Shown here: piece after piece, positions 19,601 through 28,220 of the stretch
How positions within the stretch are numbered: position 1 is the first letter of the stretch
How the letters are laid out: each line of letters starts with the position of its first letter
Source: Paramoeba atlantica
Taxonomy: Eukaryota; Discosea
NCBI GenBank assembly: GCA_977017575.1
Contig: CDRNVI010000007.1
Coordinates: forward strand, 62,001-126,000
DNA length: 64,000 nucleotides
Direction of reading: 5' to 3'
Notes under the pieces: generated by a model
Databases searched by the model: none
Seen by the model: only the letters and a program-made list of their open reading frames with translations
What the model was told of the DNA's origin: nothing
Made by a program: the position numbers and the translations under genes

Positions 19601-21104
19601 CTACTTCGAACGTCACAATATTTTTCACGATGATCGGAAAAGTTTCTTTTGTCGGGCAGTAGAGTTGTATAAAGGAGGCCCTTATCAAAAACCTATTGGT
19701 TGCACTGATTTTTGGACACTTCTTAAAAAAGTAGTTTTCACAAACATAAATTCTGAGGGCAACGACGTTGCTCAACGAGAAGTTCTTCAGAATCTACTTT
19801 ACTGTATAGGTTCTTCTGTGGGAACAAGCTACGACTGCTTTGCTCATGAAGTTGATAAAGACGTTGACACTGTAGTCTCCTTTCCAGGAAAACTGGAACA
19901 ATATTTTTCCGATAGGAACGAGAGAGCAAAGTTTCTTGAGAAAGCGAAGACAGAAAAGGGAAATCAAAGCGTAAACATTGAAGTCATGGAGGTATTTGCT
20001 GCCAAAGGTGAGGCAATTGCAAAATTGCTTCTTGAACTTCGAGGAAACACTAAACTTCTAAGTACTTACTATGAAATGGATGGAACAGGGATGATGAGCC
20101 TGTTGAATGATCGTGATGACTGCATTCATCATGAACTTTCACTCTGCCATACGACGACAAGCAGAATGGCGTCAGCAAACCCAAATATGCAAAATGTTCC
20201 AAAGACGACCGAGCTGCGGAACCTTTTTGTTTCACGGTTTGGCGAAGAAGGTTCCATGTTGGAAGCAGACTATTCTCAATTAGAAGTTGTCGTGATGTGT
20301 GCTCTCTCGAAGGATCCCCAAATGACTCAAGATCTTCTTAACAAAGTCGACTTTCATTGCAAACGTGTCACTATGATGAAACCAGGCCTTTCATACGAAG
20401 AAGTTCTGCAGAAAGCAAAAAAAGAAAAAATTCCCGAATTTGTGGAGCTACGACAAAGAGCCAAAATATTTTCTTTTCAGCGACAGTACGGGGCAGGAGT
20501 TACCAAGCTTTCCGAATCTACTGGTCTTTCGTTCGATGAAGTTAAAAGTTTGATTCAAAACGAGGAATCCACGTATTATAAAGTCAAACGATTCTACGAC
20601 CTTGTGGCACACGCAGTCAACTCATGGAATCCTTCTCTTCAGGATGGAAGTCGCACTGAAACCGGAAACTGTGCATACAAAGGAGAATTTCGTGTACTTA
20701 CAGGAACGCGTTTTACTTTTGGTGAAATTGAGCGAGCAGCGTTTGCGAATTCCCGCTTTTCAGACACAAATTTGATGAGCTTTCTCTCTACACAACTGAA
20801 AAATTATCCAGTGCAAGGATTTGCAGGAGAAATTGTTCAAGTTATGATGGGAAGGCTCTGGAGACATTTTCTCGAAACAGAAAATTACAATAACATGGCC
20901 TTCTTAACAAACACTGTACATGATTGCGTATGGGTAGACTGTCACAAGAGCGTCGTTCATGAAGTAGCAGGTAACGTGAGTCGCATACTGAATAATGTTC
21001 GTGAGGTTTTTAACGAGAAGTGGCCTGAATTAGAGCTTGAAGTTTCTTTTGGCACAGAGACGGTCGTTGGAAAAACAATGGCCAACATGAAGGCATTGGA
21101 ATAG
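16614..21104 (+). CDS. Family A DNA polymerase with 3'-5' exonuclease, copy 1 (probable mitochondrial PolI-like)
   Basis: This 1,496-aa protein has an N-terminal region of no clear family (1-590), then a DnaQ-like exonuclease with Exo I D600-x-E602 (VLDLETT), Exo II VGHNLKFDLLWL and Exo III YLEGDL. The polymerase domain has motif A EADYSQLEVVVMCALS, motif B RQRAKIFSFQRQYG and motif C NTVHDCVWVDC. An insert at about 875-910 (YLKSQGLRASGTKDNVQERL) looks like a SAP DNA-binding module. Motif A lacks the arginine usual two residues after the glutamate, and motif C has Cys where most PolA have Glu. Kinetoplastids use several PolI-like enzymes to copy kinetoplast DNA, so a mitochondrial role is plausible. 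No textbook leader is visible. Confidence 0.88.
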   Translation: MLAVLRSKIKELVKKPATTTVPKSDFGAKAISSSTPSEFIRNSSGVPPQSSNTTELNARNHMSNFESSISSPTSVGNGDMPARDNSAFPFSSEKVGSRRKGRAPAVPLLKPVEKLSSEESSEVSIATLQGGRHIARSHYKWRETLSSTRVRQIILGYRTAKLTPALLKTYCAAHNLEYSNSVEELTEWVQHHVKNVSPRYVVFALGWDIQSSTQTPASTAPLNGLIKASSPQKFALFHVQSQEHRVFKPSNKKDVEDVRSWIQKKCVSIGPMACAALLPMYSDPHVEDICKLFKCHLLQDSMALCSSAFFEHVGRIKGLRMPRTLKDAYFMICSSSFQCKESQPEISNAILAWETCKVTLRHLGGKSSPEEQMLSSLRGIFDINFVSYKVGADKSGKTVFKYHMFSICTHASLKIEASSLSEIVQQLSTHFDTAFRLHVLLIPCQGTKLSDLEQLAHSNRNKIIRLHALSHSSLMQSQVSLEEEPKLAWKGVATMFGGEPPALSTFLNLALRHLQSVTMRMDSTHESQDQYSPSSTSTPGKFVEVPEPPNPKTFTVLSKGFVDISTKLELTKYYKTFDTSDRQVREACVSLRHANYLVLDLETTTKKFHKRIASPFCDQNRVVLPGYLDFNGNLTIPEEKLQHREDMKLPPLDEYDVIVGHNLKFDLLWLWKDPELRRFLRRGGRVWDTMYAEYLLSGQRVRVGTGAGLNEVAVRYGGTRKLDAIKAMWDRGVDTADIDTNLLREYLEGDLRNTERIFRRQLEIAVANKQALVIEARMDIVPCTTEMEFNGLKMDRLEGKRQYDALRLVIAQQKAGLKKLIPPEVPLLFHQHFNWASNQVLSALYYGGKAKVAEPSMLGTPLNVTAAVELCVLANKFSGAAAKKYSIPYLKSQGLRASGTKDNVQERLKAFVSKKATYNFRVILCGGFAENKPWLYEPLKPTSRNSETHYTEEHYSVPNTEGKDTGEINLESLCQGGDGERVLFISFDEAELEILSYFERHNIFHDDRKSFFCRAVELYKGGPYQKPIGCTDFWTLLKKVVFTNINSEGNDVAQREVLQNLLYCIGSSVGTSYDCFAHEVDKDVDTVVSFPGKLEQYFSDRNERAKFLEKAKTEKGNQSVNIEVMEVFAAKGEAIAKLLLELRGNTKLLSTYYEMDGTGMMSLLNDRDDCIHHELSLCHTTTSRMASANPNMQNVPKTTELRNLFVSRFGEEGSMLEADYSQLEVVVMCALSKDPQMTQDLLNKVDFHCKRVTMMKPGLSYEEVLQKAKKEKIPEFVELRQRAKIFSFQRQYGAGVTKLSESTGLSFDEVKSLIQNEESTYYKVKRFYDLVAHAVNSWNPSLQDGSRTETGNCAYKGEFRVLTGTRFTFGEIERAAFANSRFSDTNLMSFLSTQLKNYPVQGFAGEIVQVMMGRLWRHFLETENYNNMAFLTNTVHDCVWVDCHKSVVHEVAGNVSRILNNVREVFNEKWPELELEVSFGTETVVGKTMANMKALE
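18450..18961 (+). repeat. 512-bp exonuclease block shared with the second polymerase
   Basis: From GCGAGTCCTTTTTGTGACC to ATTGTGCCATG the sequence matches 22691-23202 at 510 of 512 positions (my count), in direct orientation and without gaps. Outside the block the two genes are strongly diverged. The block covers Exo II and Exo III but not Exo I, and is more GC-rich than its surroundings. Confidence 0.95.
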
Positions 21105-21478
21105 TCCACCGTATATCTGTATATCGATGAGCACAAAAATAGGTTGGATATAAACTATTTTTTTTTGTAAACTATATCAAAATAAGTGCCTTTTAATAAC
21201 CCATATTTTGCCCCCTCATTTAATTTCGAATTGTATCCATATGCATAGAGTAAGCTTTGAGAGACTGGATGTAGAATGCTTCATCGAACAAATTTTCGGA
21301 CGTTTCGTAAGGGGCGTCATAAGATAAGCCTGGGATAGTAAATGTATACAATGTACGATAAGTAGGGTCCTGTACGTAAAAGGAAACAAATGAGAAACTT
21401 ACTGGAAAAAAAAAATTATTTCTTCGAAAAATATTGAATAAAACTTCTATTGAGGTGTCATGCGATGTAACAAGACAA
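21105..21478. other. Intergenic spacer between the two polymerase genes
   Basis: An AT-rich spacer with poly-T and poly-A runs. No gene or clear acceptor is seen. The downstream frame is already open here from a non-ATG codon at about 21434. Confidence 0.5.
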
Positions 21479-24400
21479 ATGTCTGCACTTTTTTGCCTAG
21501 GAACCTTGCGGCATCAAGGCTTCAGTAAAATTTCAATTCCAGTATCTTGCTTTACCTTGATTGAAGTCAGTACAGGATCTCATCGCGACGTCGATTTAAG
21601 AAGTTCTTCATGCATCGAAGACTGCAAAAAGTGGGTAAGTCAACAGGTGCGCAAACAAGAAACTTTATCTTCTCCACTAATACCGATCGTCATTCCAGCT
21701 GATACGGGATTCGATATTGATCACTTCTCATTTTTGACTAATCTCCCTACAACAGATTCTATCAAAACAATGCAAGAGAGATTTAAGCAAAACTACAAGA
21801 ATAGCGACGTCAAACGAAGTGATAATCCCACTCACGACTCTTTATCAGAAGCCAACGAAGTGCGCCGTCAACTTAATGAGCTGAAACGATTGACCGCGTT
21901 TGAAAAATCAAAGGAGATCGTTGTTTCTCAATTCATGCGTAACCCCGCTTCAATATGTTTTATTTCCTTAGCAAATACACGGGACCATTCAGGCAAGTCT
22001 GTCAAAATTTCAGCACTGCTAATGCCATTATCATTAGTTCAGGGTCCAATAGAATCAAAAAATGAAATTAATGCATCTAAAGTCTATTTTTCAGAGGCTT
22101 GCGCATCCGAGAGCGAAGCTTTGCATGCGCTTCATACCAAGTTTTTCCGGCCTAGAAAGTACACGAATGGTGCCGAAAAGAAATACCAGAGACTTACAGG
22201 GGCTGTCTTGTTAATACCATGCTCGGGTGCTTCATTTGAGTTTACATTTAAGTGTGCTGATATGTGGAACTCTTGCATGACTTCAGAAACATCACCCTTT
22301 GTTTTAAATTCTTACATACACCTCCGACTACAAGCAGTAAAATCCATGGATCTTCATCCTTGTTTTATCTCCGAAGCGCAAGCTCCAGAAACAGCCTTGC
22401 ATGAACTATGCACTATAACACAAAGCGTCACAGTTTCTCGTCTAGCTCACGCAATATATAAAAACAGAAATTGGGACGTACACCCTGCAGCATCACACAC
22501 ACAAGGAAGCCGAAATGCCGGAAAAAATGTACCCGTAATTAGCGACCAAATGTTCGCTGATCCCAAGTTATATCTCAACTTTTTTCGTAGCGCTGACAGA
22601 GCGAAAAGAGAGAATTGCGTGCTACGTTTCTATCGCACTCCATTTTTCATTTTCATGTACACGACCAGAAAATGTTTTCATAAGAGAATGGCGAGTCCTT
22701 TTTGTGACCAGAATCGTGTGGTTCTCCCAGGGTACCTCGACTTCAACGGAAATTTCACAATTCCAGAAGAGAAATTGCAGCATCGTGAGGATATGAAACT
22801 CCCGCCATTAGACGAGTACGACGTGATTGTGGGACACAACCTGAAATTTGATCTTGTGTGGTTATGGAAAGACCCAGAGCTGCGTCGATTTCTGCGTCGC
22901 GGAGGACGTGTGTGGGATACAATGTATGCGGAGTATCTGCTTAGCGGCCAGAGGGTTCGTGTAGGAACGGGTGCAGGCCTTAACGAAGTCGCCGTACGCT
23001 ACGGGGGAACACGAAAGCTAGATGCAATCAAAGCCATGTGGGACCGCGGAGTGGACACTGCCGACATTGACACCAATTTGCTTCGTGAATACCTTGAGGG
23101 GGATCTTCGTAATACGGAGCGCATATTCCGAAGGCAGCTAGAGATCGCTGTGGCGAACAAACAAGCGTTGGTTATTGAAGCCCGGATGGATATTGTGCCA
23201 TGTACAGTTGAAATGGAATTTAATGGGCTATATGTGGGATGTGAGACCATCATGTCAAAGAAATCAGATGTTGCCCACAAAATACAAGCGTTGCGCCAGA
23301 GAATGAACTTAGGCTTGACCCAATTTTTTGGCAAGAGTATTCCTGATGGCTGGTGTATCGATTTTGACTGGAATTCCGCCGAAAATGTCCTTGAGCTGTA
23401 TCTTTCCAACTGTTCACTCTCGTGTGATATTAGTTTTTCTTGCAGAGTATGGTCGAAAGAAGAGGTTGCTGCGAGCTCTACAAGGTTGAATACTGTGAAG
23501 CAAAAGCTGCATATTACGGATCGGATGCCCCTATGTTACGCAGTTTGCCCTGATCCTGTCGAACGCGACGAAGCTTTTCTTGATTTGCTTGAAGAGGATG
23601 GAAATGCGACAAATAATTTTAAAATTACACTCAGCGACCTTCTTGAGATCTGTATATCTAAAGGATGTATTTTAAGCAAAGATTTACGGGAGTTTCGACT
23701 TCTTTGTAGGCTGTCGTCATCTTTTATGCGGAACGGAAAAGAGACCCCTTCGTCGGATCCGTCGGATAGTGGAATGTTTTCTCTAGTTCACTCTTCAGTA
23801 TCCCGTCTGCACACTGAATTCATGCTGACGAGTAGTGTAACAACACGCATGTCGGCAAGATATCCAAACACACAATCCATTCCAAAACGCGCGGAGATAC
23901 GAGAATTGCTTGTATCACGTTTTCATTCTGAAGGAATGATGCTTGAGGGAGATTATTCTCAGCTAGAAGTTCGTGCTTTAGCTGCCCTATCGGGAGATCG
24001 CAATTTGCTGAACGACCTCCATGATGGTGTAGATTTTCATTGCAAGCGCGCCGCGATGATTTCTCCAGAACTTGGGTACGAAAACATTTTGCGCGCATCA
24101 GTGCGAGAAAAAGACCCTGGAATGGTTAATTTACGCCAAAAGGCGAAAGTTTTTTCGTTTCAACGACAATATGGGGCAAGCCCTCAAACCATCGCCCAGC
24201 ATACCTCTCTTTCTTTGGATGCTGTTGAGAAAGTCATTGAAGCGGAAAACGCCGCATATGCCGATGTTGAGCGATATTTTGGAATGCTGCGCACTATAGC
24301 AACTCACAGCGCACAGATATTGGAACTCACTAACAAGGGTGCAAGCAGAGTTCCCACCGATATGTCTAATGTGTTTTTGCTAAGCGGAACTCGTTTTCAC

Positions 24401-24805
24401 CTTTCTGCAGTATGCGATGGTAATTCGACGGGCGTGATGATGAAAACTTCCGAATCTATTAATGTTTCGAATACACAACTGAGGAACTATCCTGTTCAAG
24501 GGTTTGCTGCAGAAATAGTGCAGGTAATGTTGGGAAAATTGTGGAGGCATTTTGTAGGGAACAATAATTACGGTAACATGGCTTTTTTAACAAATACTGT
24601 ACATGACAGCGTCTGGGTAGACTGTCACAAGAGTGTAATCGACACAGTAGCGAACGATGTGAAGGGTATTCTAGCTTCTGTTTCAAAAACGTTTCAGACA
24701 ACTTGGCCTGAAATAGCGTTTTATGATCTCATGTTTCCTGTTACACTGTATCGCGGACAGAATTTACATTCTCTGTCCCGTTTTGAATTAACAAATATTC
24801 TTTAA
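21479..24805 (+). CDS. Family A DNA polymerase, copy 2, with defective Exo I
   Basis: This is a paralogue of the preceding polymerase, about 1,108 aa from the first ATG in frame (MSALFCLGTL). The N-terminal part shares only patches with copy 1 (for example LLIPCSG). The exonuclease block is almost identical to copy 1, but the Exo I segment just before it reads FFIFMYTTRKCF instead of YLVLDLETTTKKF. Both metal-binding acidic residues are gone, so proofreading is probably lost. Polymerase motifs are intact: A EGDYSQLEVRALAALSGD, B RQKAKVFSFQRQYG, C NTVHDSVWVDC. Motif A keeps the arginine missing from copy 1. The SAP-like insert is absent. The true start could be further upstream or the gene could begin with a lost leader. 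Confidence 0.83.
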   Translation: MSALFCLGTLRHQGFSKISIPVSCFTLIEVSTGSHRDVDLRSSSCIEDCKKWVSQQVRKQETLSSPLIPIVIPADTGFDIDHFSFLTNLPTTDSIKTMQERFKQNYKNSDVKRSDNPTHDSLSEANEVRRQLNELKRLTAFEKSKEIVVSQFMRNPASICFISLANTRDHSGKSVKISALLMPLSLVQGPIESKNEINASKVYFSEACASESEALHALHTKFFRPRKYTNGAEKKYQRLTGAVLLIPCSGASFEFTFKCADMWNSCMTSETSPFVLNSYIHLRLQAVKSMDLHPCFISEAQAPETALHELCTITQSVTVSRLAHAIYKNRNWDVHPAASHTQGSRNAGKNVPVISDQMFADPKLYLNFFRSADRAKRENCVLRFYRTPFFIFMYTTRKCFHKRMASPFCDQNRVVLPGYLDFNGNFTIPEEKLQHREDMKLPPLDEYDVIVGHNLKFDLVWLWKDPELRRFLRRGGRVWDTMYAEYLLSGQRVRVGTGAGLNEVAVRYGGTRKLDAIKAMWDRGVDTADIDTNLLREYLEGDLRNTERIFRRQLEIAVANKQALVIEARMDIVPCTVEMEFNGLYVGCETIMSKKSDVAHKIQALRQRMNLGLTQFFGKSIPDGWCIDFDWNSAENVLELYLSNCSLSCDISFSCRVWSKEEVAASSTRLNTVKQKLHITDRMPLCYAVCPDPVERDEAFLDLLEEDGNATNNFKITLSDLLEICISKGCILSKDLREFRLLCRLSSSFMRNGKETPSSDPSDSGMFSLVHSSVSRLHTEFMLTSSVTTRMSARYPNTQSIPKRAEIRELLVSRFHSEGMMLEGDYSQLEVRALAALSGDRNLLNDLHDGVDFHCKRAAMISPELGYENILRASVREKDPGMVNLRQKAKVFSFQRQYGASPQTIAQHTSLSLDAVEKVIEAENAAYADVERYFGMLRTIATHSAQILELTNKGASRVPTDMSNVFLLSGTRFHLSAVCDGNSTGVMMKTSESINVSNTQLRNYPVQGFAAEIVQVMLGKLWRHFVGNNNYGNMAFLTNTVHDSVWVDCHKSVIDTVANDVKGILASVSKTFQTTWPEIAFYDLMFPVTLYRGQNLHSLSRFELTNIL
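22691..23202 (+). repeat. 512-bp exonuclease block, second copy
   Basis: Direct repeat of 18450-18961 with two single-base differences that I can see (one in GGAAATTTCAC, one in GATCTTGTGTGG). Distance between copies is 4,241 bp. The sharp edges within two homologous but diverged genes fit gene conversion. Confidence 0.95.
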
Positions 24806-25262
24806 ATATTCAGAACTTATAAAATTTTCATGCGCACCTTGCCGTTTTCAAACAAAATTTTTGTTCATCTAATTCTTTGTTTTCATTAGTTTCTATTGTA
24901 CCTCTAGTTTCTATTTTTTGAGAAACAACTCTGTCTGTCTGTACGGCATACTGATTTGTCACTTTTTCTTCGAAATATGATTATTTTCTTGCCTACTATG
25001 CGTGAATATTTTTATCTGCCTTATCATGATCGATCGAATGTACGGGAGTAGTATTGCATTGTACCAATTAAAAAAAAATATTTACTGACAAGTCGGTCAC
25101 TTTGTGATATTGGCGAATTAATAAAAAAAATTCGTGGTCAGATTGAACCAATATTGCCGAATTTTTAATATCACACTATACACTGCGAAAATAATAGGCG
25201 AGATCTTTCACCAATATTACATGTGTCTCACGACTGGCACAGTAGTACAGTCCAGATATTGA
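24806..25262. other. AT-rich intergenic stretch, no gene seen
   Basis: Downstream of the second polymerase and leading into the repeat island. An imperfect inverted repeat around 25095-25180 (GTGATATT and AATATCAC) is present, but no coding frame is convincing. Confidence 0.5.
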
Positions 25263-25598
25263 TTTCCCCCCAGCCCACAGAGCACACCGTAATAGCTTTT
25301 AAACTAATTCCTTTGGCATTCAACAGATCTCGAAAAGCAGGAGAGTTTCCCGCCGGTTGTTTGCCTATCACCCCCCCCCCCTGGGTCCTGGATGGGCATG
25401 GTCAAAGTTGGGAAATTTTTGAAAAAGTGGGATGTTTTAGTAAAAATATGCTCTTTCTTCGCGTTGTTTTCTAATTATTTTTGACCCAAGGAGGGGGGGG
25501 GGGTGATAGGCAAACAAACGGCGGGAAACGCTCCAGCTTTTCGAGATTAGTTGAATGCCACAGGAATTAGGTTGAATGCTCTGTAGCCTGGGGGGAAA
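25263..25598. mobile_element. Fold-back (long inverted repeat) element
   Basis: Two arms of about 100-120 bp face each other. The left arm begins TTTCCCCCCAGCCCACAGAG and ends in GTTTGCCTATCACCCCC. The right arm is its imperfect complement, starting GGGGGTGATAGGCAAAC and ending CTGTAGCCTGGGGGGAAA. The centre is about 100 bp and non-coding. No target duplication is clear. It is a MITE-like or fold-back element of unknown family. Confidence 0.65.
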
Positions 25599-25823
25599 CC
25601 AGTACCTGGCCATTAAATATTTAATAGCTCCTTTTGCTCTTGGCTTAGAATAAACTGATGAAACGATTTTTAGAAAATCGTCTCCGTAATCCTCGGAAGG
25701 ATACATTACAGATTCACACACGACTGCCCACAACAAGGCTCTATATTAATCATGCAGCTGAGCTGCAGAGATAATCACTGAGAAAGAAGACACGCACAAA
25801 ACGTGCTGTTTGCTTAGAAGTCG

Positions 25824-26177
25824 TCACTGCTGAAAGTTGAGCACCTCCCACGTAGGGTTGTCACGGTGCTGGTAGATTACAAAACTACTTCGAATAGCGC
25901 GCCGGACCATCTTCTCCCGGCACGCAGAAGCAGCACTTTTGCTGCCTGCGAATAGGGAATTTAGAGCGCGCGTAGTAGAGTTTAACTTCCCCCTTGCCCC
26001 TACTTCAAAGACAAGAAGAAACGTCGACGGATTATGTAGTTGCCGTTGATTATAAATATAGCTGTATTTCTGAGCTTTCCGCTCATGAGCCTCTGTAAAG
26101 TTTTCCTCCCAGGAGGAGGTTAGCTCGATCATAAATTCCGTCCCATTGTACAGCTTCACCCACCCGTCTCGTCTCAT
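25824..26177 (-). mobile_element. Fragment of a retroelement polyprotein C terminus
   Basis: The minus-strand frame has FMIELTSSWEENFTEAHERK, AQKYSYIYNQR, FLLVFEVGARGKL and a late YQHRDNPTWEV. This order (ELTvPWEEn..AheRK..KY, then eVG.RG, then a trailing R/W) is seen downstream of the reverse transcriptase in some retroelements. Only this piece remains, so it is a broken, old copy. Family assignment is tentative. Its 5' edge runs into the palindrome at 26135. Confidence 0.45.
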
Positions 26178-26322
26178 TTCAGTTTGGTGCGAGAACCAGG
26201 CTGGTGGGTTCCTGTATTATAAGTTCCTGTATTATTATAATACAGGAACCCACCAGCCTGGTTCTCGCACCAAACTGAAATGAGACGAGACGGGTGGGTG
26301 AAGGTGCACAATGGGACGGAAT
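26135..26322. repeat. Long palindrome: two 86-bp arms, 16-bp centre
   Basis: The arms 26135-26220 and 26237-26322 are reverse complements with only two or so mismatches. The core includes CACCCACCCGTCTCGTCTCA and CCAGCCTGGTTCTCGCACC. The centre contains another partial copy of TTCCTGTATTATTA. This could extrude as a large hairpin. It may come from inverted duplication of the neighbouring retroelement fragment, since the left arm overlaps its 5' edge. Confidence 0.9.
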
Positions 26323-26869
26323 AGCGGGTGACCGGTGACCTACCGGTATACCATGCATGGTAAACTCGGTAACCATGTGTTACCAATGGCTCATACGCAG
26401 GAAGCATGCCTGGGCGACAATCACCGCATGTCACCTTTTTAGAAACAAGATCACTATGATTCTCACGGTTGTGCCACCACAATCTGACCACTTTTGAAAA
26501 TACAATCTTTAGAAGGAAATTCTTCTTTTAAGCGTTCCGTTATACGTGAAAAATTCACAATAACTTGTCCAGAACACTTGTCACTCTTCCGCCAATGTGA
26601 GAATCCACCCTTTTTCACCAAAATATCAACGCTGTTGCACATGATGTGCTTTATTTCCCAAGCAGGGGTCCGAATAACTATAAAACTTTATTATAGGTAC
26701 TTTAAAGTAACTATATTTATTTTTCCCTACCTTTATCTACCTTTACTTTTTTGTCAGTGATTTGCACTGGAATCGTACTATTTTGTTGAAATTTTTCAAT
26801 GCCTGGGCGCTCGGGTAATACAGAAAGTCGAGCTAAATTTGTCCAGCCTTATTAGCAATGTTGTCAAAC

Positions 26870-27143
26870 GGGGCTTCGCAAATTGCTTCCCACTAACGAC
26901 GCCGCGTATGGCTCATGCCCGCTCACGCGGGCCCTCGCCATACCACCCCTTCGGCCTCGCAAATTGCTTCCCACTAACGGCGTCGCGCATGGCTCAGGAC
27001 CGCTCACGCGGGCCCTCGCCATACCCCCACTTCGGCTTCGCAAATTGCTTCCCACTAACGGCGTCGCGTATGGCTCAGGACCGCTCACGCGGGCCCTCGC
27101 CATACCCACACTTCGGCTTCGCAAATTGCTTCCCACTGACGTT
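26870..27143. repeat. 81-bp tandem repeat, about 3.3 copies
   Basis: The word AATTGCTTCCCAC starts at 26881, 26962, 27043 and 27124, a spacing of exactly 81 bp. Each unit also contains CGCTCACGCGGGCCCTCGCC. Since 81 is a multiple of three the array is open in several frames. I do not regard it as a gene. It lies in the insert that splits the hAT element. Confidence 0.9.
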
Positions 27144-27159
27144 TGTGCTTCATGTAGTT

Positions 27160-27365
27160 TGTGCAAAAACTACGAGTAGCGGGTTCGAACCCCCTTCCAA
27201 CGCGCATGCTAATGCGTGGGCTAGGCAAATGGACCAATCCGTCCGATATCGTGGACCCAAGCTTCTTAGCTAATCCCTGTGTAGTCGGACTAAAAGTACT
27301 TCACTGGGAATCGAACCCAGCCCTCTCAGATGTAGAGTCACTGGACCCGACGACTTGGCGAAAAT
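27160..27365. repeat. tRNA-like (B-box-like) remnants, possibly SINE-derived
   Basis: Two T-arm-like hairpins are present: GCGGGTTCGAACCCCC on the + strand at about 27179-27194, and, on the minus strand, CTGGGTTCGATTCCCAG at about 27304-27320. Neither sits in a full cloverleaf: no matching acceptor stem or standard anticodon loop can be drawn. They are better read as tRNA-derived repeat fragments than as functional tRNA genes. Confidence 0.4.
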
Positions 27366-28220
27366 GAAAATCAACAGTACCCCTTTCATCGAGCCCCCCC
27401 CCTTTTTTTGGGATTTTATCACCCGTCTCGATTCACCCCCACCCGGCCACCATAAAGACGAAGAGGCAGAGGTTGTAAACAACCCCCGCAATACGACCTT
27501 GTACTACTTACAAGGAGGTGGAGGCCGGAAAAGTGGAACTTTGCTTGCGAAAAAAGCACTCGAACCTCATACTCTTCATCCCTGAGTCATAGTGAAGGAG
27601 AAGAGAGTCAGAAAGCGGGAGATAGAAAATGCTGTTGAAAATGCAACTTGATGTCAATCCCTAAACCTTTCAAAGGTGTTCGAAACCATGATATAATGGA
27701 AGTGTGATCATGGAGTATGAAACGCGACCATTCAGGATCCATTGTTGCAGACACTGGCAATTCCCATGGTAGAACAACATGTTCAATATGTGTCTTGTGT
27801 TCTGGAAATGCTACAATCTGGAGTCAACTGGTAGTGGAAATTTTAGAAGCAGAAACATTGATATCATTGTTCAACAATGTAATCGTCGATATCGCATGGC
27901 TTATCAACGACGATTAGAGAAGGCCTGGTAGAAGTGTTTTCCACGTCTGACGCTGATGAAGCCTGTTCGGCACTATAACTGCCTGAAAACTATACCTGTG
28001 CAATATTGTTTCCTATGTATTTTAGGTAATCAGAAAAATCATTCCCTCCAACAAGGCCTACTCTCCGCGACCCGAGCACCCAGCCTGCACAGATTCTTCA
28101 CTCAAATTGCACAAAAAGTCGACCTCTAAAATTATAGGTACACAAAGCTTTAAAGTAGTATAGGTACTTTATAGTACTTTTATTTATTTTTTCTACCTAT
28201 ATAAACCCCGCCCAACGAAA

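Noticed and set aside
26839-27273. Repeat-containing frame of 144 codons on + and its mirror on -
   Set aside because: The 81-bp tandem repeat is a multiple of three and is therefore open in several frames. No start context or family resemblance.
27160-27365. Two functional tRNA genes
   Set aside because: T-arm-like hairpins exist, but acceptor stems and anticodon loops do not form; kept only as tRNA-like remnants.
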